Source of the DNA: DATLFP01 sp035540955
GTDB lineage: Bacteria > Actinomycetota > Acidimicrobiia > Acidimicrobiales > CADCSY01
Direction of reading: 5' to 3'
Assembly: GCA_035540955.1 (NCBI GenBank)
Contig: DATLFP010000058.1
Location: 1-64,000, forward strand
Length of the DNA stretch: 64,000 nucleotides
Below are positions 18,373 to 26,105 of this stretch, piece after piece. A program made the position numbers and the translations under genes. How positions within the stretch are numbered: position 1 is the stretch's first letter; each line of letters begins with the position of its first letter. A model generated the notes under the pieces. The model was not told the origin of the DNA. It worked only from the letters and a program-made list of their open reading frames with translations, and ran no database searches.

Positions 18373-18929
18373 CGGGCGGGAGCCACCCTGACGGGCATCA
18401 CCAGCGTGAGGAGACCCGGCGCTCGCACCGCCAGCGGGGCGAACGGTCCGGCCGCCTCGATGATCACCTGCCCGTCACCCGCGAGCTCGAGGGCGTCGTG
18501 CAGGAGGTCGGGATCGACGTGGAGCTCGTCGTCGCCGCCGAAGCGGACACCGTCGGTCCCGACGTGGACGGAGACGGGCCCATCGTCGGCGGCTTCTTCG
18601 AGCGCGCGCAGCACCGACGGCCCGTGCGCGGTCGTCGCCACCGCCGCCGGGTCGGCGGGGAGGAAGCGCTCGTAGTCCGGGAAGTCGTCCTCGACGTCGC
18701 CGGCCGGCTCGAGGGTGTCGGGGTCGAGCAGCACCCGCGCCGGGTCGGTGGGCCCCGCCGGTCGCTCACACACGACGAGGCGGTGCTTGTCGGTGGCGAC
18801 GGCGCGCACGACGTCGCCGGCTCGCTCCACGAGGACGCACCGAAGGGCGGCGGCGTGCTTCCGATCGCGTGACACCGCCGTCCGCGCCAGGCGAACCGCG
18901 GCGGCGAGGTCGTCAGAGATGGTGGTCAT
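18369..18929 (-). CDS. Miniature DnaN (beta sliding clamp)-like protein
   Basis: A 186-residue protein, half the length of a normal clamp. VATDKHRLVVCE (44-55) matches the end of clamp domain 2 (ATDGHRL), DFPDYERFLPADP (82-94) matches the domain 2/3 junction (FPDYRRVLP), and LLTLVMPVRV (173-182) matches the C-terminal VMPMRL strand. Domain 1 is absent and domain 2 appears shortened after residue 55. Actinobacteria encode other small DnaN-related proteins, some with MerR domains, but no such domain is present here. It sits between an SDR and an acyl-CoA dehydrogenase with no replication gene nearby. The true role is unknown. Confidence 0.7.
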   Translation of the reverse strand: MTTISDDLAAAVRLARTAVSRDRKHAAALRCVLVERAGDVVRAVATDKHRLVVCERPAGPTDPARVLLDPDTLEPAGDVEDDFPDYERFLPADPAAVATTAHGPSVLRALEEAADDGPVSVHVGTDGVRFGGDDELHVDPDLLHDALELAGDGQVIIEAAGPFAPLAVRAPGLLTLVMPVRVAPAR

Positions 18930-18967
18930 GCCCGAGGAGTACGCCGTCGGCGTGACGGCCTCCTGGT

Positions 18968-19864
18968 CTACCGGAAGTGCTTCATGAGGGCGGCGAACTC
19001 GTCGCCCGGACCGCTGGGGACGATGTAGCCGGTCTCGTCGCGGATCTTGTCGAAGTTGTCGCGGACCTCTTCGGCGGTGAGGTTCTCCGAGTAGAAGCCC
19101 TCGGTGAGGCCGATGAAGAAGCGGGCGATGCGGCCGCCGGCGGCGCTGTAGATCTCGCCGGTGACGGGGCAGTCCTCGTGCACCAGCCAGGCGACGATCG
19201 GCGACACCGTCTTCGGGTCGAGCTTGTCGGCCAGCGGGCCGAGGATGTCCTCGGTCATGCGGGTGCGGGCCACCGGGGCCAGGGCGTTCACCTTGATGTT
19301 GTACTTGGCGCCCTCGGCGGCGAGCACCCGGGTGAGGCCGACGAGCCCCATCTTGGCGGCGCCGTAGTTGCTCTGGCCGAAGTTGCCGAGGATGCCCGAG
19401 TTGCTGGCGGTGTTCACGACCCGGCCATAGCCCTGCTCGCGCATCTTGATCCACGCCGGCTTGGTGACCCAGAACGCGCCCCGCAGATGGACGTCGATCA
19501 CGGGATCGACGAACTCCGGCGTCATGTTGTGGAACGTCTTGTCGCGGAGGATGCCGGCGTTGTTGATGACGATGTCGACGCGGCCGAACGCATCGAGCGC
19601 GGTCTGGACGATCGCCTCGCCGCCCTCGGGCGTGGCGACGCTGTTGCCGTCGGCCACGGCGACGCCGCCCGCCGCCTCGATCTCCTTCACGACCTGCTCG
19701 GCCGGGCCGAGGCTGCCGCTGTCGCCCCCCTGCACGCTGCCACCGAGGTCGTTCACCACGACCTGGGCGCCGCGGCTGGCGAGGAGCAGCGCGTGCTCCC
19801 GCCCGAGGCCACCGCCCGCCCCCGTGATGATCGCGACCTTGCCGTCGTACCCGAGCTCTGCCAT
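18968..19864 (-). CDS. SDR dehydrogenase, MFE-2 / 3-hydroxyacyl-CoA type
   Basis: A 298-residue SDR whose TGAGGGLGREHALLLA start and 'VVNDLGGS' second strand are typical of the dehydrogenase part of peroxisomal multifunctional enzyme type 2 and its bacterial relatives, which oxidise 3-hydroxyacyl-CoA. NNAGIL and SNYGAAKMGL carry the conserved Asn and Tyr/Lys, and a C-terminal extension (about 250-298, ENLTAEEVRDNF) is also of that type. A hydratase-2 gene of the MFE-2 kind lies at 30894. The gene is preceded by a hairpin terminator, so it probably has its own promoter. Confidence 0.85.
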   Translation of the reverse strand: MAELGYDGKVAIITGAGGGLGREHALLLASRGAQVVVNDLGGSVQGGDSGSLGPAEQVVKEIEAAGGVAVADGNSVATPEGGEAIVQTALDAFGRVDIVINNAGILRDKTFHNMTPEFVDPVIDVHLRGAFWVTKPAWIKMREQGYGRVVNTASNSGILGNFGQSNYGAAKMGLVGLTRVLAAEGAKYNIKVNALAPVARTRMTEDILGPLADKLDPKTVSPIVAWLVHEDCPVTGEIYSAAGGRIARFFIGLTEGFYSENLTAEEVRDNFDKIRDETGYIVPSGPGDEFAALMKHFR

Positions 19865-19889
19865 GTCGCCGGACGCTATTCCCTCCCTG

Positions 19890-19936
19890 TTTGGGCGGTG
19901 AAATCGCCGCGTGACGCGGCAGACCCACCGCCCAAA
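19890..19936 (-). terminator. Nested hairpin between acyl-CoA synthetase and SDR
   Basis: TTTGGGCGGTG (19890-19900) and CACCGCCCAAA (19926-19936) are perfect complements; inside them CCGCG-tga-CGCGG forms a second stem. It lies downstream of the synthetase stop (19943) and 26 bases before the SDR start, so it likely ends or attenuates the upstream transcript. Confidence 0.7.
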
Positions 19937-19942
19937 CGGAGG

Positions 19943-21556
19943 TCAGATGCGGGCGATGGCCTCGGCCTTGAGGCGCTTGTAGTCGACCTTGCCGTTCGGG
20001 GCCCGGCCGATGGTGGCGACCTCGAACACCCGCTTCGGCGACTTGTAGGCCGCCAGCTTCGTCCGGACGTGGGCGATCACGTCGGCCTCGTCCACCGTGG
20101 CACCGGGCCGGGCCTCGACCATGGCGGTGATGGCCTCGCCGAACTTCTCGTCGGGCACGCCGACGACGACCGCGTCGGCCACCGACGGGTGCTGCTTCAG
20201 CACCTCCTCGACCTCCTCGGGGAAGACCTTCTCGCCGCCGGTGTTGATGCACACCGAGCCCCGGCCGAGCAGCGTGAGCGAGCCGTCGGCCTCGACGGTG
20301 GCCCAGTCACCAGGGATCGAGTAGCGCTCGCCGTCGATGGTCACGAACGTGGCTGCCGTCTTCGCCTCGTCCTTGTAGTAGCCGAGCGGGTTCGGCCCCT
20401 TCAGCGCCACGAGCCCGGCTTCGCCCGAGCCGGGCTCGACCCAGCGGGTGCGGTCCTCGCTCACCACCCGGGCACGGGGCCCGAGCGCGAACTTCGCGGT
20501 CTTGGCCACGCCCTGGCCGCCGCCGGAGACCGACTGGCCCATCCCGATCGCCTCCGAGGACGAGAAGCCGTCGGACAGCAGCATCATCGGGTGGTGGCGG
20601 AGGAGCCCCTCCTTCGTCTCCTGCGACCACATCACGCCCGAGGAGGCGATGAGCTTCAGCGAGGAGATGTCCCACTTGCCGGGCGCGTCGTCGAGGGCCC
20701 GCAGCATCGGCTTGGCGAAGGCGTCGCCGACGATCGCCATCGAGTTCACGCCCTCCCGCTCGATGGTGTCGAGCAGCTCGACCACCTCGAAGTGGCGGTT
20801 GGTGAGGGTGACGATCGACCCGCCGACGTCCATGGCCCCGAACGAGGTGAGCGCGCCGGTGCCGTGCATGAGCGGGCACGCCGGCAGGTGCACCTGCTGG
20901 GGGCCGGCCTCGGCGACGATCCGCCGCATCTCCTCGGGTGACGCGTCCTCCGGGAACTTCACGGTGGCAGCCGCGTTGAGCATCGAGAACAGGTCGCCCT
21001 GGCGCCACATGACGCCCTTCGGCATGCCCGTGGTGCCACCGGTGTAGAGCATGTAGAGGTCGTCGCCCGACCGGCCCCACGGCGGCACGGTGCGCTCGGT
21101 CGCCGCCCCCGCCGCCGTCTCGTAGGGCACCGCCCACTCGGGGCACGGGTTGGACCCGTCGTCGACCCAGAGCCAGGTCTGCACGCGCGGCACCTTCGAG
21201 CGGATCCGCTCGATGGTCTCGGTGAAGGTGCCGTGGAACACCACGGCGACGGCGTCGGCGTTGTCCCACAGGTAGACGAGCTCGTCGTCGGTGTAGCGGT
21301 AGTTGGTGTTCACCGGAGCGAGACCGGCCTTCACGATCCCGAACAGCGACTCGAGGTACTCGGGCCCGTTGTAGAGGTACTGGGCGACCTTGTCCTGCTG
21401 CTGCACGCCGGCGTCGAGCAGCGTGCGGGCGATGCCGTCGGCGCGGCGGTCCATCTCCGACCACGTGTACCTGCGGTCGCCGTGGACCTGGGCCTGCGCG
21501 TCGGGGAGGCCGTCGGCGACGGCCTCCCAGATGTCGGCGAAGGAGTGCTGCGTCAC
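19943..21556 (-). CDS. Acyl-CoA synthetase (FadD19/FadD17-like), copy 1
   Basis: A 537-residue AMP-forming ligase with P-loop MLYTGGTTGMPKGVMW, a NTNYRYTDDELVYLWDNADA segment and GSVCINTGGEKVFPEE near the C-terminus, ending in GKVDYKRLK. This TGGTTG version of the P-loop and the N-terminal segment are typical of actinobacterial FadD enzymes that activate fatty acids or steroid side chains. The GTG start at 21556 overlaps the stop of a mini-ORF that separates it from a close paralogue upstream. Adjacent dehydrogenases suggest a shared degradation pathway. The substrate is unknown. Confidence 0.9.
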   Translation of the reverse strand: MTQHSFADIWEAVADGLPDAQAQVHGDRRYTWSEMDRRADGIARTLLDAGVQQQDKVAQYLYNGPEYLESLFGIVKAGLAPVNTNYRYTDDELVYLWDNADAVAVVFHGTFTETIERIRSKVPRVQTWLWVDDGSNPCPEWAVPYETAAGAATERTVPPWGRSGDDLYMLYTGGTTGMPKGVMWRQGDLFSMLNAAATVKFPEDASPEEMRRIVAEAGPQQVHLPACPLMHGTGALTSFGAMDVGGSIVTLTNRHFEVVELLDTIEREGVNSMAIVGDAFAKPMLRALDDAPGKWDISSLKLIASSGVMWSQETKEGLLRHHPMMLLSDGFSSSEAIGMGQSVSGGGQGVAKTAKFALGPRARVVSEDRTRWVEPGSGEAGLVALKGPNPLGYYKDEAKTAATFVTIDGERYSIPGDWATVEADGSLTLLGRGSVCINTGGEKVFPEEVEEVLKQHPSVADAVVVGVPDEKFGEAITAMVEARPGATVDEADVIAHVRTKLAAYKSPKRVFEVATIGRAPNGKVDYKRLKAEAIARI

Positions 21557-21621
21557 GGCATCCGCGCCCGGCCTTCGGCCGGGCCGCTCGGGCCTCGCTC
21601 GCTCGTTCCTCGCTCGCTCAT
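21553..21621 (-). repeat. Repeat family B copy 1: bridging mini-ORF
   Basis: The ATG at 21621 overlaps the TGA of the upstream synthetase (ATGA). The frame encodes MSERGTSERGPSGPAEGRAR plus Met-Pro and stops in a GTGA overlap with the next synthetase start. The DNA contains a hairpin, CCCGGC-CTTCG-GCCGGG. The same sequence, with the peptide core SERGPSGPAEGR, recurs at 27784-27846, also at a same-strand gene junction. Whether the peptide is made is unknown. Confidence 0.65.
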
Positions 21622-23243
21622 GAGGCGCCGGCCCCCACCCGCTCGGTGGCCAGTGCCTTCAGCCGCTTGTAGTCGACCTTGGCGTTGGGCGCCCGCCCGA
21701 TGGTGTCGACCACGACGACGTGCTTGGGCGCCTTGTAGGCCGCCAGCTTCCCCTTCACATGGGCGATGACGTCGGCGGCGTCGACCTCGGCGCCCGGCTC
21801 GGGCTCGACCACGGCGGTGATCGCCTCGCCGAACTTCTCGTCGGGCACGCCCACGGCGACGGCGTCGCGGATGGCCGGGTGCAGCTTCAGGACCTCCTCG
21901 ACCTCCTCGGGGAAGACCTTCTCGCCACCGGTGTTGATGCACACCGACCCCCGCCCCAGCAGGGTGATCGTGCCGTCGGCCTCCACCTGGGCGAAGTCGC
22001 CGGGCAGGGAGTACCGGATCCCGTCGATGGTGGGGAACGTGGCGGCCGTCTTGGCCTCGTCCTTGTAGTAGCCGACCGGCACGCGGCCCTTGATGCCGAG
22101 CCGGCCGATCTCGCCGGAGCCGGGCTCGACGAGCTTCCCGTCCTCGGAGACCACCACGGCGTTGGGGCCGAGGTTGAACTTGGCCGTCTTCGCGGCGGCG
22201 TCGCCGGTCGACGCCGATGACCCCATGCCCACCGCCTCCGAGGAGCCGAGGGAGTCGGCGAGGATCATCGACGGGTGGTGCTTCAGCAGGCCCTGCTTCA
22301 CCGGCTCGCTCCACATCACGCCCGAGCTGAGGACGACGAGCACCGAGGAGAGGTCCCACTTGCCGGGGTTGGCGTCGAGCGCTCGCAGCATCGGCTTGGC
22401 GAAGGCGTCACCCACGATCACCAGCACGTTGACGCCGTGCCGTTCGACGAGGTCGAACAGCTCGGCGGCGTCGAAGGAGCGGTTCTCGAGGAGCACGACG
22501 CACCCGCCCGCCTGGAGAGCGCCGAAGGACGAGAGCGCGCCGGTGCCGTGCATGAGCGGGCACGCCGGCAGCAGCTTGGGTCCCGGCCCCTGGGCGCGGC
22601 GCTGGGCGACGGCGTCCTCGAGGCTCGCCCCCTCGGGGTACGGCACCAGGCCGCCGCCGTTCAGCAGCCAGAACAGGTCCTCCTGCCGCCACATGACGCC
22701 CTTGGGCATGCCGGTGGTGCCGCCGGTGTAGAGCATGTAGAGGTCGTCGCCGTCGCGCGCCCAGGGTGCCGTGGGGCGGTCGACCGTGCGGGACGCGACC
22801 TCCTCGTACGACACCGCCCAGTCCGGCATCTCGCCGGCGCCGTCGTCGACCCAGTACCAGCGCTCGACGCGGGGAACGCGATCGCGGATGCGCTCGATCG
22901 TCTCGGTGAACGTGGCGTGGAAGACCACGGCGACGGCGTCGGCGTTGTCCCACAGGTAGACGAGCTCGTCGTCGGCGTAGCGGTAGTTGGTGTTGACCGG
23001 CACGAGGCCGACCTTCCACCCGGCGTACAGCGACTCGAGGTACTCGGTGCAGTTGTGGAGGTACTGGGCGACCTTCGCCTGGTGGGTGACCCCGTCGAGG
23101 GTGAGCAGGTCGGCGGCGACGGCGTCGGCGCGCCGGTCGAAGTCGCGCCACGACTGCAGCCGTTCGCCCTGGATCTGGGCCGGCGCGTCCGGCTGGACCT
23201 CGGCGATCGCTTCCCAGACGTCGGCGTAGTTCATCCCCGGCAC
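21618..23243 (-). CDS. Acyl-CoA synthetase (FadD19/FadD17-like), copy 2
   Basis: A 541-residue paralogue of the downstream synthetase with the same landmarks (YTGGTTGMPKGVMW P-loop, NTNYRYADDELVYLWDNADA, GSVCINTGGEKVFPEE, KVDYKRLK), so the pair arose by tandem duplication. They diverge most in the middle, where substrate-binding residues lie, suggesting different acids. The GTG at 23243 has a GAGGGGG ribosome site; an ATG at 23234 is the alternative start. It diverges from an acyl-CoA dehydrogenase across a 77-base region carrying the CGGTCGTTCAG motif. Confidence 0.9.
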   Translation of the reverse strand: MPGMNYADVWEAIAEVQPDAPAQIQGERLQSWRDFDRRADAVAADLLTLDGVTHQAKVAQYLHNCTEYLESLYAGWKVGLVPVNTNYRYADDELVYLWDNADAVAVVFHATFTETIERIRDRVPRVERWYWVDDGAGEMPDWAVSYEEVASRTVDRPTAPWARDGDDLYMLYTGGTTGMPKGVMWRQEDLFWLLNGGGLVPYPEGASLEDAVAQRRAQGPGPKLLPACPLMHGTGALSSFGALQAGGCVVLLENRSFDAAELFDLVERHGVNVLVIVGDAFAKPMLRALDANPGKWDLSSVLVVLSSGVMWSEPVKQGLLKHHPSMILADSLGSSEAVGMGSSASTGDAAAKTAKFNLGPNAVVVSEDGKLVEPGSGEIGRLGIKGRVPVGYYKDEAKTAATFPTIDGIRYSLPGDFAQVEADGTITLLGRGSVCINTGGEKVFPEEVEEVLKLHPAIRDAVAVGVPDEKFGEAITAVVEPEPGAEVDAADVIAHVKGKLAAYKAPKHVVVVDTIGRAPNAKVDYKRLKALATERVGAGAS

Positions 23244-23276
23244 GGTTCCCCCTCGGTGGCGTCGGTCGGGAGAGGA

Positions 23277-23294
23277 AACTAGACGGTCGTTCAG
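23277..23294. promoter_or_regulatory. Shared motif CGGTCGTTCAG in a divergent lipid-gene promoter
   Basis: AACTAGACGGTCGTTCAG lies between the divergent starts of an acyl-CoA synthetase (23243) and an acyl-CoA dehydrogenase (23321). It matches 18355-18372 at 14 of 18 positions, including an identical 11-mer. A TetR-type operator controlling both genes is a reasonable guess. Confidence 0.35.
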
Positions 23295-23320
23295 GGAGTC
23301 GTTTGCGCCAAGATGCGGTC

Positions 23321-24484
23321 ATGGACTTCGACCTGCCGCCCGACGACGATCCCCGGCGCCTGGCGGTGCGGTCGTGGCTGGCCGCCAACCCGAGCCCCAC
23401 CGGCCGGCAGCTGGCCGAGGCCGGCTACGTCGCCCCCCACTGGCCGAAGCCCTGGGGCCTCGACGCCGACCCCATCCACCAGATCATCATCGACGACGAG
23501 CTCCGGCGGGCGGGCGTGCGCCGACCCGGCAACGTCATCGGGATCGGCTGGGGCGGGCCCACGATCATCCACGGCGGCACCCAGGAGCAGAAGGACCGCT
23601 ACCTCATGCCGATGCTGGCCGGCGAGGAGATCTGGTGCCAGCTGTTCAGCGAGCCGGGCGCCGGGAGCGACCTGGCCAACATCTCGACCCGGGCCGTCCG
23701 CGACGGCGACGAGTACGTCGTGAACGGCCAGAAGGTGTGGACGTCGATGGGCCACATGGCCAAGTTCGGCATCCTCATCGTCCGCACCGATCCCGACGCC
23801 CCGAAGCACCAGGGGATCTCGTACTTCATCTGCCCGATGGACACCCCCGGCATCGAGGTCCGGCCCCTCATCGAGATGACCGGCGCCCACATCTTCAACG
23901 AGGTGTTCTTCACCGACGTCCGCATCCCGGCCGCCAACCTCGTCGGCGAGGAGAACCGGGGTTGGGAGCTGGCGAAGGTGACGCTCGGCAACGAGCGGGT
24001 GTCGCTGTCCACCGGCGGCGCGCTGTGGGGCAACGGCCCGTCCTACGACGACCTGCTGCGGGTGGTACGTGAGCGGGGCGGGTTACGCGACCGGTCGCTG
24101 CGCCAGCGGATGGCCCAGCTGTACATCGAGTCCGAGCTGCTGCGCCTGATCCGCCTGCGGACCGTCACCGCCGCGGTGAAGGGTCGCCCGCCGGGGCCCG
24201 AGGCGTCGATCCGCAAGCTCCTCGCCGACGAGCACGGTCAGAAGCTCATGGAGCTCGCCAAGGACCTCTGCGGGGCCGACGGGATGCTGACCGACCGCGG
24301 GCCTCTGCAGGGACCGGATCAGCACGGCTGGCACTACGGGTTCCTGTTCGCCCGGGCCCTCACGATCGGCGGCGGGACGACGCAGGTGCAGCGCAACATC
24401 GTGGCCGAGCGGGTCCTCGAGCTCCCGCACGACGTCGACGTGGAGCAGGGCAAGTCGTGGCGCGAAGCCCGAGCGGCGTCATGA
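23321..24484 (+). CDS. Acyl-CoA dehydrogenase
   Basis: A 387-residue enzyme with WCQLFSEPGAGSDLANIST, EYVVNGQKVWTSMGH and, near the C-terminus, GGGTTQVQRNIVAERVLEL. As in the other dehydrogenase here, the position of the medium-chain catalytic glutamate is glycine. The open frame continues 18 bases upstream to a TTG, but the ATG at 23321 (MDFDLPPDDD) fits the family start. It diverges from the FadD-like synthetase and overlaps the next gene by ATGA. Its partner in a heteromeric enzyme could be the dehydrogenase at 17282 (inference). Confidence 0.9.
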   Translation: MDFDLPPDDDPRRLAVRSWLAANPSPTGRQLAEAGYVAPHWPKPWGLDADPIHQIIIDDELRRAGVRRPGNVIGIGWGGPTIIHGGTQEQKDRYLMPMLAGEEIWCQLFSEPGAGSDLANISTRAVRDGDEYVVNGQKVWTSMGHMAKFGILIVRTDPDAPKHQGISYFICPMDTPGIEVRPLIEMTGAHIFNEVFFTDVRIPAANLVGEENRGWELAKVTLGNERVSLSTGGALWGNGPSYDDLLRVVRERGGLRDRSLRQRMAQLYIESELLRLIRLRTVTAAVKGRPPGPEASIRKLLADEHGQKLMELAKDLCGADGMLTDRGPLQGPDQHGWHYGFLFARALTIGGGTTQVQRNIVAERVLELPHDVDVEQGKSWREARAAS

Positions 24485-24873
24485 GTCGCTTCATCCCGAT
24501 GCTGTTCGTCGACGACGTCGAGGCATCGTCGCGCTGGTACCAGGACCTGCTCGGGGCGCGGAGCGCTCACGGCGGTCCGGAGTTCGAGATGCTGATGCTG
24601 GGCGACGAGCTGGTGCTGCAGCTGCATCACGCCGATGCCGAGGAGCACGGCTCCGAACGGCTACCGGAGGGGGCGCCGCGGGGCGCGGGTGTGCTGCTCT
24701 ACCTGCAGACCGCGGATGTCGACGCCGTGCACGCACTGCACGCGCGCGCGGTGGAGATGGGCGCGGCGGTCGAGAGCGAGCCGACGTACATCGAGCTCGC
24801 GCACCACACCGAGTTCGTCGTGCGCGATCCCGACGGCTACGCCCTCGCCGTGCACTCGCCCTTCACACCCTGA
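24481..24873 (+). CDS. VOC (glyoxalase/bleomycin-resistance) family protein
   Basis: A 130-residue two-module VOC protein: 'PMLFVDDVEASSRWYQDLLGAR' opens the first beta-alpha-beta-beta-beta unit and 'VLLYLQTADVDAVHALHARA' the second, ending in the typical FVVRDPDGYALAVHSP. VOC enzymes use a metal for isomerisation or dioxygenation, or bind a drug. The terminal metal glutamate seen in many members is not obvious here. The ATG overlaps the dehydrogenase stop (ATGA), so it is co-translated and may act on the same pathway. Confidence 0.8.
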   Translation: MSRFIPMLFVDDVEASSRWYQDLLGARSAHGGPEFEMLMLGDELVLQLHHADAEEHGSERLPEGAPRGAGVLLYLQTADVDAVHALHARAVEMGAAVESEPTYIELAHHTEFVVRDPDGYALAVHSPFTP

Positions 24874-24889
24874 TCGCGCCCACCGCTGC

Positions 24890-25939
24890 TCAGCCGAGGC
24901 CGGCGAACGGCGGGGGATAGACGGCGACGCCCCGAACCCACGGCTCGTACGACGACAGCGTGAGGGCCTGGCCGGCCTCGGGCGGCGCCCAGTCGGGCAG
25001 GTGGATGGTGATGCCGAGCGTTCGGGCGTCGACGAACCCGAAGCGCGAGTAGTAGGTCGGACTGCCCTCGAGGATGACGAGCGGGTCGCCGGCCGCGGCG
25101 GCCCGGGAGAGCACCTCGTGCACGAGCGCCGAGCCGATCCCGTCTCGCTGCCGTGACGGCGTGACCGCGAGCGGCGACAGCATCCCGATCCGGTGGACGG
25201 TGTCGCCGTCGTGCAGCTCGCAGTGGTTCACCATCACGTGGCCCACGATCTCGCCGCCGTCCTCGGCGACGAGGGCCAGCTCCGGGCGGTAGCAGCGGTC
25301 GCCTCGGATGGCCTCGACGAGGTCGCGCTCGACGGCCGAGCCGAACGCGGCCTCGACAATCGCCGCGATGGCCGAGACGTCCTCGGGTCTCTCAGGACGG
25401 ATGATCACGGCAGCACGTTTTCTGAGATCGCTGCCGGCTCCTTGGCTTCCGCGATCCGCATCGAGGGACTCCGTGCCGTCCCGGACGGTCAGTGCCGACG
25501 AGTGTTCGGCGGGCGGGGTTGGTCCCATGCCCGGTGGGAAGACAACCGCCATGATGACCGGCGGTGCCAGGAAGAACACGACGGGGTAGTACCAGTCGGC
25601 CGTCGCCGAGCCCACTGCGGTGGCACCGAGTGCCAGCGCGGCGAGACCGGCTACCGCGGCGACTTGGGTGAGGCGCGTCGGCTTCCGATGGCGTCTGGTT
25701 GCGATGTGCGCGCCGGCCCATGCGCCGAGGACCCAGCAGACTGCGAGGCCGATGAGTGCTGTGTTGAGGTCGTCGATGCCGTCCGGATCGTTCCCAAGCC
25801 GGTATCGCGGAAGGCCGGCGGCGGCGCCCAGCGCCCAACCAGCAACCACTCCCACCGTCGCGCCGATCAACGCTCCGAGCTCGGCGGCGAGCATGACGAG
25901 GAGCGCCGTGGTGCCCCGCCGCCGTCGACGGTTCGACAT
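24890..25939 (-). CDS. Membrane domain fused to GNAT N-acetyltransferase
   Basis: This 349-residue protein has two parts. Residues 1 to about 165 contain four hydrophobic segments (LLVMLAAELGALIGATVG, TALIGLAVCWVLGAWAG, VAAVAGLAALALGATAVG, VVFFLAPPVIMAVVF). From about residue 178 (VIIRPERPEDVSAIAAI) a YhbS-like GNAT follows, with the acetyl-CoA loop SRQRDGIGSALVHEV. The GNAT alone would be a normal 172-residue protein from a GTG at 25408. The membrane part looks less GC-rich than its surroundings, hinting at separate origin. The frame opens at 26011; the ATG at 25939 is preferred. Confidence 0.7.
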   Translation of the reverse strand: MSNRRRRRGTTALLVMLAAELGALIGATVGVVAGWALGAAAGLPRYRLGNDPDGIDDLNTALIGLAVCWVLGAWAGAHIATRRHRKPTRLTQVAAVAGLAALALGATAVGSATADWYYPVVFFLAPPVIMAVVFPPGMGPTPPAEHSSALTVRDGTESLDADRGSQGAGSDLRKRAAVIIRPERPEDVSAIAAIVEAAFGSAVERDLVEAIRGDRCYRPELALVAEDGGEIVGHVMVNHCELHDGDTVHRIGMLSPLAVTPSRQRDGIGSALVHEVLSRAAAAGDPLVILEGSPTYYSRFGFVDARTLGITIHLPDWAPPEAGQALTLSSYEPWVRGVAVYPPPFAGLG

Positions 25940-26010
25940 CCCGTCCGTCCTATCCCTCATGGAAGGATCGAACCGCTCCGACTGCCGGTTCGCGCATCCG
26001 CTGTAGCGCA

Positions 26011-26051
26011 ATGCCGGTGAATTCGGCTTCGGAGGCCGCGATCACCGGCAT
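26011..26051 (-). terminator. Hairpin downstream of nitronate monooxygenase
   Basis: ATGCCGGTGA (26011-26020) and TCACCGGCAT (26042-26051) are perfect complements, with a partial inner stem (CGGCtTCGGagGCCG). It lies 55 bases past the stop of the gene ending at 26106 and before the next minus-strand gene, so it is likely a terminator. Confidence 0.6.
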
Positions 26052-26105
26052 CGCTCTGCGCTCGTTCGCGAGATCGACCCGATGGCTTCGCCTCCGTACG
26101 GGGAC

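Noticed and set aside
25940..26011. Longer N-terminus for the membrane-GNAT protein
   Set aside because: The added residues are not hydrophobic or conserved-looking, and they run into the terminator of the preceding gene.
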